Shown one piece after another: positions 56,470 to 64,000 of a stretch of 64,000 bases of DNA. Every line of letters begins with the position of its first letter. Position 1 is the stretch's first letter. The position numbers and the translations under genes are program-made. Location of the stretch: the NCBI RefSeq assembly GCF_016086655.4, contig NC_052135.2:54113671-54177670 (forward strand). Direction: 5' to 3'. The notes below the pieces were generated by a model. The model was given only the letters and a program-made list of their open reading frames with translations, was not told the DNA's origin and searched no databases. This DNA comes from Lepeophtheirus salmonis. Lineage: Eukaryota; Arthropoda; Copepoda; Siphonostomatoida; Caligidae.

Positions 56470-58145
56470 GTGAACAATTGGATGTCAAAATGGGACCAAC
56501 AAATAAAATCAAAGATTTATCTGTCAAATCCTTAATTTTAAGATATATATGACTCTAATATGTGTCAAAAATATGTTATTAGATCGTTATTCAATCTTAT
56601 TGCCATATTGTAGATAAAAATTGACTATTACAATGGAATGAATAATATATTTTTCTCTAAATATCCTCCATTTATTGTCTCTGATCGATAAAAATCAAAA
56701 AAATTTAGACATGGGGTTTTTAGTGCGCGTTACTTTGATTTAATTAAAACATCACTGTATATCACTTACAGCAAGTAGTATTCAATACAAGTGTTAAATA
56801 TTTTATACCTTGAAGCAATTTGATGTAGTTTAATTAATATTTTTTTTTCATTTGATGTTGTAAAAATATCAACTTTGAGCCCACTTTATAGTGTCTTCTT
56901 CAATTATGATGCAATTTATGACATCAGTAAAAACGTTTTACTGATGATGTTCCAAAAGATTTAAATTCATTTTTACACAGGGATTGTACTTTCAAAGAGG
57001 TATGCCCATCAAATTTAAGGACCTAACTGTCTATCTAAAATCTATCCCTCTATTGTCTAGCTTTATAATATATCAGAACCTAAATATATTAAATATATGT
57101 TATGACATCGTTACACAATCTTCTTTTCATTTTGTAGATAAAAATTAACAATGGCAATGGAAACTGGAATGGGGACTTGGTAGAACGCAATCCTTCGGCT
57201 ACAGCCATTTCTACTAAATTGTTTTTTTAGATGAAGCATGTGTATTAAACCTACATAAAGATAGCAAATTTGATTTCTGTACCTCAATATGTTCCAAAGT
57301 TAAGGTGATGTATTTTTAACGTTTTTTGTTACCTTGACCTCTCAACATTTAATGGCCTCTTACTGTAACTATATGTAACCATGTGGTCCATTAAAATCTG
57401 AACACTTTGAATTTTAAACTTGAACAAGATATAATTTATTAATTAACGATATATAATTTCTACAAAATTTATACTATAAATAGATGTGTGTCTAAGCTCC
57501 ATTAATACTTAATGTAGCCGCACTTAGCCGAGACCCTCAACTGCTTAGAGTGAATCAAGTGTCATTTTCTTGACTTGTACGTTTGCTCTATTTTATATCT
57601 AATTGCTTATTCTTTAAATATCGAAATATGAATTAATTTCAATCACTCAACCAGAATTAGTAAGTGTTCAGATTCAATGGACCATACGGTATAATCTTCT
57701 TACCAAGTTAGATCAAAATCAATCTGTAACTTTTACCAATATCCTAGTGACTAACTGACAAATAAAAAAACAGAGTCAAAAACATAATGTCCGTTCAACT
57801 TCATTTGCAGGGTTAATAATTAGGTATTTTTCTCTAATTATTCAACTTTTCTCGTCAATAATCGATCAACAACAAAAAATAATTGTAAAAATGTAGACAT
57901 TTGATATGAATTTTAGAGGATATTACTATGATTTAATTAAAATATAATGTTTATCGTTGGCATTAAGTAGTAATCAATGAAGGTATTAAGTCTTTTCTTT
58001 TTTTTAAACCATTTAATGAAGTTTCATCAAAATGCAAGGAAAACATGTTCATTGTATGTAGTAAAAAATATCTAATTTATCAGCCCAAGATGCCTTCACT
58101 TTCAATTATAATGCAATTTATACGCTCTATAGGTATGTTTAAAAA
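56470..58145 (+). repeat. Reiterated family I region
   Basis: Blocks recur in direct orientation. 'gttattagatcgttattcaa' plus 'tgtagataaaaattgacta' near 56570-56625 corresponds to 57100-57155. 'actttgatttaattaaaaca' plus 'attatgatgcaatttat' at 56740-56930 corresponds to 57915-58120. Family I sequence proper spans about 57150-57815. This implies nested duplications of one repeat family. It is non-coding. Confidence 0.5.
57381..57689. mobile_element. maT-type MITE inserted in family I
   Basis: The ends 'tggtccattaaaatctgaac' and 'gttcagattcaatggacca' are inverted repeats with one gap or mismatch. The uninterrupted family I sequence at about 24053 ('gatataacctataatctttg') shows the empty site. 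The interior shares 'atatcgaaatatgaattaat' with the flank of the maT relic at 24700-25430, so that family probably supplied the transposase. Confidence 0.75.
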
Positions 58146-58590
58146 TAAAAAAATAAATCTTAACCCATTTGAAAGTTAATGGATATATTAAAGTAATCAT
58201 AACTTGATTCTGCATCAAATCAATGCGTAGAAAATTGTATAAACATGAACCCTTTATTTTATTTTTTTGAAACATAAATTTATTTAAAGGTAACATCAAA
58301 ATATCTTCAAAGAATGCTTCATCACCTTTTTCTTGAAAATGGCTTTTATATACATACTTAGTTTGTACAGTGTACACATATGTCAAATATCAATGACTTG
58401 TGATATTAACACTTTTTTATTCCAACAGTTGCTTTTGATAATGAATGACCTATAAATTCAAATTAAATAAATACATTTTAAGAGAGTCATAGTAATGCAA
58501 GTCTATGATTGGTGGATTTGATTCACTAATAGGCTGAAAGGAAGTTACGTAAGACAATTAATGCCTTTTCTTTGTTCTAATATAAATTTG
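58146..58590. other. Spacer, no gene called
   Basis: A 94-codon minus frame at 58102-58386 contains 'YKSHFQEKGDEAFFEDILML' but no recognised family, and is not called. Confidence 0.4.
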
Positions 58591-58799
58591 GAGGGATTTG
58601 GGAATTCATAGAAGAATGCCATGTGAATATTTACATTGCATTCCTTATCAGAGTGGTTCTTTGATTGTTGGGTTTGTTCCATCAGGGAATTGTGGAAACA
58701 ATTTCAGATTAAGGATTTACAGAAAGTATCTTTTTCTCCTTCTTCACCTTAACCTTATTCCCCCCTCTGACAACCGCATTTATTATGCCAGGTTTAAAT

Positions 58800-59161
58800 G
58801 AAGGATGTCTTCTTTCTTTCCACGTCCCATCCTCAATTCTTTCTCCATCCCTTACAATTACCACATTCTCCATTTCTTTGTCTTGAGTGGCTTGTAAGCC
58901 GTAAACGGACTCATCGATAATCTATTTCTCAACGCTTTTACGATTTCCCTTCTTTTTCTTTCCTTTCTCCGTTAATTGGACGTATACACTGAACGTTCTT
59001 CTTTCCAGGAACTTAAGTATTACTCTTTTACATAGTTCCAGTCATCCCTTGGCTAGTTCTACCTGACAAGTCCAGACTATTAAGTCACCTGAACTGTCAA
59101 ATCTCGGCACGACGTCTATAACCTTCGTGATAGCTTGTTTCCTCTATTTCACCTTAGCCAT
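58800..59161 (-). pseudogene. LTR-retrotransposon gag relic
   Basis: The minus strand from ATG 59161 reads, after one early stop, 'VIDVVPRFDSSGDLIVWTCQ', then 'LKFLERRTFSVYVQLTEKGK'. A one-base frame change follows, then 'VKALRNRLSMSPFTAYKPLK'. This order (F-DG-SGD followed by W, then a leucine-rich run, F-x-VY-x-L and a FTAYK-type block) matches the Gag capsid-like region of Gypsy-type retrotransposons. It has at least two in-frame stops and one frameshift, and no pol, zinc knuckle or LTR was found nearby. A further open stretch to about 58740 ('RRHPSFKPGIINAVV') is of unclear origin. It is inactive. Confidence 0.65.
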
Positions 59162-59169
59162 AGTATCAG

Positions 59170-59449
59170 ATGTGGTGAAATAGGCTTGAGTCCATATTTT
59201 GAAAACTTGTGCTACCCTTCTTGATCTCACTATCAAATACTCTCAAATAGGCTTGAAACCTATTTTATAGTGGACTTAAAAAAAGTCCAATAGTATTATA
59301 AATCTTATATTTTAATTATTAAGTTGAAATAGTCCTTACGGTATCATTTGGACTCGATAAACATATTCATAGACTTGGACTTGTGATAAAATTCTTTTTT
59401 TTTTACTCGTCTTGGACTTGCAGCATAGTGACGGTTTTCCCACCTCAGG
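59170..59449. mobile_element. GAGTCC-rich hAT-like repeat (copy 2)
   Basis: 'aggcttgagtcc', 'ttggactcgataaac' and 'cttggacttg' motifs lead to 'ggttttcccacctc', resembling the CAGAGGTGGGAAAA type of hAT terminus. The left end is unknown. It is related to 46780-47042. Confidence 0.4.
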
Positions 59450-59699
59450 GAAGTATAGATATCTTTGTTAAAAATACATGTTCATCAATTATTATTTATT
59501 AAAAACCCCCGAAATTGAAAAAATTGATACATAAATTTTCCAAAAATAATCTACATTAAAAAAAGGAAGTAAAATTTCACTTTTTAAAATGAGGGATGAT
59601 GTGTATTCGCCAAAATTGTGTCCTAATGCTGTGGGTCAAAAAGAAGCACTGTTTTGAATGCATTATCTGTATAAAAATTAATTGAAACTCAAAATAATA

Positions 59700-59960
59700 T
59701 TATAAATAGATATAGGTAGTGTATGAACATAAAAACAGTCATCAACAAAAAACCAGAAAAGAAGAAAATCCGGTTGTTTTTTTTACTTCAAAAATTCATA
59801 CTCGCCAATATTTCATAAGCATATTTGAGACAGTTATAGGCTTTTTATTCCAATTACTGGGATATGTTAACATACCTTATGGTTGTAACTCTCGTTTATT
59901 AGAATCTTTATCTTATTTAAGAAACTTGTATTGGCAAATAAAAACTGAAAGTTTTTGAAT
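59700..59960 (+). repeat. Family E repeat, truncated by a T element
   Basis: 'catatttgagacagttatag', 'ttatttaagaaacttgtatt' and 'aaataaaaactgaaag' match the first half of family E. The match stops where T-rich sequence begins at about 59960. Confidence 0.6.
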
Positions 59961-60511
59961 TAAATTTTGCAAAAAATTAAATATATAAAATTTAATTTCT
60001 GAATTTTTTTATAGAATAGATATAGATTTTTGAAATTTTTCCCAAAAAAGTCTGGTATTTTTCCAAATAGCTGTTACTTTTTGAAATGATTTTAGAAAAA
60101 AATTATTTCTTTAAATGTTTTTTGAAAAAATTTAATATTTTAAATATAATTTTTGAATTTTTTTTGCAAAAAAAATGTTTTTTTTCGAACAGATCTAGAT
60201 TTTTGTATTTTTTTCCAAAAAAATTTGTTTTTGAAAACAGATATAGACTTTTGAAATTTAAAAAAAAATGATTTTTTGTTTATAGCTGTGAATTTTCGAA
60301 ATATTTTTAGAAAAAAATTTAATAATTGAAATGTTTTTAGAAAAAATTTAATACTTGAAATGTTTTTAGAAAAAATTTAATATTTGAAATGTTTTTAGAA
60401 AAAATTTAATATTTGAAATTATTTTCTAAAATATTTAATTTTTCTAATTAAAAAAAAACCAGATTCCACAACCACAAAAATAAGTGTAGATAATTCTACG
60501 GGCGACCCTGT
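59960..60511. mobile_element. T-rich element, family T (copy 8), with internal tandem repeat
   Basis: The right end 'tctacgggcgaccctg' fits the family terminus. At 60300-60420 there are four tandem copies of a 28-30-bp unit, 'tttagaaaaaatttaatatt' plus 'tgaaatg'. The left boundary is set by the break in family E. Confidence 0.65.
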
Positions 60512-60514
60512 GAA

Positions 60515-61250
60515 TGATATCCTAATATGCATAAATTGTATTAGCATTGAATATAAGTATTTAGTAATATGTATTTATTTATAGTACTCTAATATACCTA
60601 CTCCTTTGCTAAAAACAAATTAAGTAAATTCTTGGAATATTTCATCTTCATATTGTATAATATTTAAATGTACATACATTTAACAAAATTATTTTTATTA
60701 TGTGAAACGAAAATGTCATCAGATAGAGGAATGGAACGTGACTTAAAGATCTATTAATCTATATATTTTCTCTGTCTAATATATGTATATTGTTTAAGTA
60801 TTTAACTTTTATTCGTAAGTAGGTATGTAATTACTATTATTTTTAGGCCTGTAAACTATCATTACAGTATACGTACGTATGATAGAACCTTAATTAAATT
60901 AAGTTAGGGAATATTCACAAACTACTTGGCCTAAAACCACGTCCCTCCTCGTTCGGGGAAGGAATTGTCAACTTATGTTTTATTTTTTTCAATACAACAA
61001 TTTATATATGGTAAATTTTCATTATTAATTAAAAGCAATACTCAAATCCTCCAACGATACTTCAACTAAAAAAATGTTTATTGAAACACTATTTAAAAAA
61101 ATATTACGCAATAAAAAAAATTGTTTTATACACAAATTTCAACATTCAACTTCTTTATATATATTTAACCAGCATCCAATCCTTATCAAAAATCTCCATG
61201 ACTAATATGGATCTCTTGGCCATTTTCTCCATCCCTTTTGGTACTGACTT
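60515..61250. other. Spacer, no gene seen
   Basis: AT-rich with no recognisable feature. Confidence 0.5.
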
Positions 61251-61254
61251 TTAA

Positions 61255-61457
61255 TTAGTCCTTGCTGCGTTCATGACTGACTGTATTTTTCCTATTAAAG
61301 ATTCTATTTTGAATTTTTTTGTCGTAATCGTAATTCTCCAGTTCCATTATTTCTGTACCATCTCATCCACTCAAGGGTTCATCCTCATTTCGAGCCTCGT
61401 CCTCCCCAGACTCCAATTCAGGTTCTTCAATCTGAGGTTGGGTGAAAGGCAACCCCT
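61255..61457 (-). pseudogene. Acidic coding-like fragment, possible exon
   Basis: On the minus strand an acceptor-like 'taacctaccctacag' ends at 61458. The sequence then reads 'GLPFTQPQIEEPELESGEDE' and 'ARNEDEPLSG', a stop (61363-61365), and in the same frame 'DGTEIMELENYDYDKKIQNR' to a second stop at 61255. The strongly acidic first part is unlike most chance frames in this AT-rich DNA. It could be a last exon, ending at the first stop, or a decayed N-terminal region of a transposase. No family was recognised. Confidence 0.25.
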
Positions 61458-61459
61458 CT

Positions 61460-62220
61460 GTAGGGTAGGTTAAAATTATGTCTAAGGTTGATTGATGATC
61501 ACGTTCTTGCTGGAAAATTAGTAGTAGTTGTTCTTTATCTTGTCTTTATTAATTAATAAATTGCCAACTTCAAAAAAAGATCAACAAATACGAATAGGGA
61601 CGTCGCACTAAAGGGTCAACTTTAAACCATATAGAACTAAATAATATACCAATATGGAATGTTGACGTCATAAGGAACGGGGGGGTACAAATTTGAAAAA
61701 AAAGGTGTATTTTAGAAATAAATAAAAAAATACAAATAAAGGTCATTAGATAAAATTCTTCTTAGCAAAAAAAAATAAAAAATGTTGCTTTAGGTAAATT
61801 CAATAACCACTTGGTTAGGTATGATCCTTGAACAACGAACAGCTAAACACTATTTTTCTTTTTACCCATTTAGAAAAAGCCCTTACTCATTCGGAGTTTT
61901 ATATTTTGAAATACCTATAATCTATATCCAAGTTTATATCAATTAATCACGCAAGGACTTTAGTCTATTAAAATTCTGACGTGCATTTTTAATAAATTTG
62001 TTTGTTTCATCATGCTCAAGTGTATTATTAATATTTGTATCAACCACCAATAACAATGGCTCACTCTGTGTAAATTATAGTCTTACTTAAACAATATGTA
62101 GCTATTATATTGAGACATATGTAAACTTGGATTAGTTGTCACTGATGGGAGAATGATTTTGCAAAAATTATATTATGGAATAATGCATGAAACTTGATCA
62201 TTTTTTGAATATACCTACTT
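61460..62220. other. Spacer, no gene seen
   Basis: AT-rich; G7 run at about 61680. Nothing recognisable. Confidence 0.5.
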
Positions 62221-62222
62221 AT

Positions 62223-62696
62223 TAGTGTTGGGGTTTAGTATAAAAATCCTAGACCGGTCGGAGACCTTTGTATTTTTAGTAGACCTAACTCATTTGGTCC
62301 CATTATAAATCAGCTTCAAATAAAGTTGCGGTCTGGATCAGTCTTACAAAAAAACAATCTCATTTAAAATTCGGTCTACACCGATTCGAGTGATAAATTG
62401 TAAATAACATCATGTGTGTTTTTAAATTGTGAATATTTACCTACAATGACCTTATATAAAGTTAAATCCGTTGATAAATCATATTTGTTCAGCTCATAAA
62501 TAAGGTGGGAAGGGGAGAAAATTGGTCAATAGATTGAAACAGAAATAAGTCGTTCCACGATTTGAAAAGGATTAAATTTTTGTCTATGGTCTAAAATAGC
62601 GATTTAGACCGTTATTTCGGTCCAAATCTGTCTACACAAAATCTTTTATGACCGAACTGGCAAAGAAGTTCGGTTTTGGACATAGTCTCAACACTA
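62223..62696 (+). mobile_element. F2 MITE, about 475 bp
   Basis: Starts 'tagtgttggggtttagtata' and ends 'catagtctcaacacta'. The interior has 'agtagacctaactcatttgg', 'tctacaccgattcgagtgat' and 'cttatataaagttaaatccg'. It is the most complete F2 copy apart from the one at 4310. Confidence 0.8.
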
Positions 62697-63099
62697 GTAT
62701 TTACATATGTATATTGTATATTCATTATGAAATACTGGGCTTAGAAAGTTTGTTGGCTTTTAAGCCGAATACCTGCTTATTTTTATAAATGCTGGTCAAA
62801 AGGTGTTTGATGTCTTATATGTACAATATTGTATATTAATATATTTGGCAGATGTATACAAATACATCGATAAATATTTTAATCTTTATATAAGCCCTTT
62901 GAATAAAGAAATCTTTCGACTTGGGTATAAAGATTAGATTTAGGCATAATTATTATAAGGGAGGATCCTAAAATTGTGGTTGAAAATGACATCATCCAAA
63001 GTAATCAAATGGTCATTAAAAGCAAGCCCACGGTTAAGTAATATCAGTGGTTTGATTTTTTTAGGGAGTATAGGATATAAGTTTATTCTTGTTGAGAGA

Positions 63100-63400
63100 G
63101 AACATAGGTAGTGATGAAAATCTTGAGCATTTTGGCCAATTAAAAAAACCCCCAAAATTGACATGGTAACGATGGCAATTTAAATAATATTTTGTAAGAG
63201 CTCAGCTTAGCTGTTTATACGTTTTTTTTAAATCAGATACAAAAAACTGTGGTGAGTGGAGGAAGAGAAGGAAATAAACAACTACTCGAAATCCAACAAG
63301 AAGTTACAATTATAACTCCAGAAAAAATCTTAAAGGTAAATCCGTGTTTTATGGGAACACACAAATGTCGAATCCAGTTTTTATGTAGTTGTATGTAGTA
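63100..63400 (+). repeat. Dispersed repeat, family G (last copy)
   Basis: 'tgacatggtaacgatggcaa', 'gagctcagcttagctgttta', 'gaaatccaacaagaagttac' and 'ttttatgggaacacacaaat' in family order. It resembles the copy at 2375, which also carries an upstream 'gatgaaaatcgtg'-like block. Confidence 0.6.
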
Positions 63401-64000
63401 AAAAAGAAAGTTTACTCCTCCAAAATTATATTATAAAGATAATGCTTTAAAAAAAAGACAACATTCAGTTTGCTAACTTCAAAAACAAAGGGTGAGCTAA
63501 AAATTAATATCAATTAGAAACACTCAACATATGACAAAGCCAGTAATTTGCAAGTCTGATTCTAACCTAGAATCTTAGAAGCTCAATTACTAATCATGTC
63601 TCACGTAAATATTTAAAGAAGTTGCAAATCAACTTAAAAATTACAATCGATACGCCTCATCAACAGATAGTAAAGGTCCCCGTATTTCAAAATGATTTAT
63701 TTGTATTGTGTTTCAGTTATCGTATATTCAATGACGTTATACATGTTGACATGGCCATAATTAGGCTTTGTATTTCTTTGTTCTTGAAATATTTTAATGA
63801 TATTTTTGTTTTAATAAATATTTTCCTTTTAGAAAATACATTTATGTATCATTCAGGGTAATATTACACGTTTGGTAGTGAGAAGTCTGGTACACATTTC
63901 CATATTTCAACGTTTAAGTGCAAGAGTTTAGAATGTGTTCACGATTCTGTAGTATTAGTTAAATAACATTTAAATTATATGTAACTCAGTTGGGACACAA
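63401..64000. other. Spacer at window edge, no gene seen
   Basis: AT-rich. A 79-codon plus frame at 63622-63861 has no recognised relative. Confidence 0.45.

Noticed and set aside
58102..58386. 94-codon minus-strand frame with 'FQEKGDEAFFEDILML'
   Set aside because: No family was recognised, it partly overlaps reiterated family I sequence, and its length is within chance expectation for this DNA.
1..64000. CRISPR arrays, bacterial operons, rRNA, prophage
   Set aside because: None of the expected patterns occurs. The tandem units found are inside eukaryotic MITEs and lack spacers.

Overview
The window reads as eukaryotic nuclear DNA, AT-rich (about one third G+C by eye) and gene-poor. There are no operons, no ribosome-binding-site pattern and no long open frames. 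What dominates is a dense mixture of decayed DNA transposons and short non-autonomous inverted-repeat elements (MITEs). The maT/mariner-type relics, a MITE family with ends rich in 'cggtcc', and one arthropod-like SAM-domain exon suggest an arthropod. A parasitic copepod such as the salmon louse Lepeophtheirus is my best guess, but that is inference and could not be checked here.

Only one host protein-coding exon is convincing. It lies on the minus strand at 9748-10209 and encodes a SAM domain of the SAMD5/SASH1 type, closing at a plausible splice donor. A possible 5' UTR exon lies at about 10470-10640. No downstream exons were recognised in the 9.7 kb to its left, so the gene probably has a long intron running out of the window.

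Layout. 1-9.7 kb: dispersed repeats, a broken mariner transposase at about 3.44-3.89 kb, two 'cggtcc' MITEs and a piggyBac-like MITE (5747-6238). 9.7-10.6 kb: the SAM exon. 10.6-18.7 kb: AT-rich spacer, repeat families and a duplicated module. 18.7-19.8 kb: three different MITEs back to back. 22-25.4 kb: two maT-type transposase relics. 26-30 kb: nested MITEs and a second mariner relic. 32.6-34.6 kb: a candidate 2-kb element with CAGGGTG ends. 35-45 kb: MITEs, another maT relic and locally repeated non-coding modules. 45.9-47.4 kb: an element with about 80-bp inverted ends around a truncated THAP zinc-finger frame, probably P-superfamily. 47.7-52.7 kb: three more maT-type relics. 54-60.5 kb: MITEs, tandemly reiterated repeats and a decayed LTR-retrotransposon gag. 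60.5-64 kb: mostly spacer, one more MITE and one more dispersed repeat.

Working family labels: F1 = 250-bp 'cggtcc' MITE; F2 = 400-510-bp 'cggtct' MITE; F = mariner MITE with 'acatgggttgaaaagtcc' ends; T = T-rich element with CAGGGGCGTCCGCAGG ends; E, G, H, I, J, K and L = other dispersed families defined by resemblance inside this window. All copy boundaries are by eye and approximate. Every transposase seen is broken, so nothing here looks autonomously mobile.
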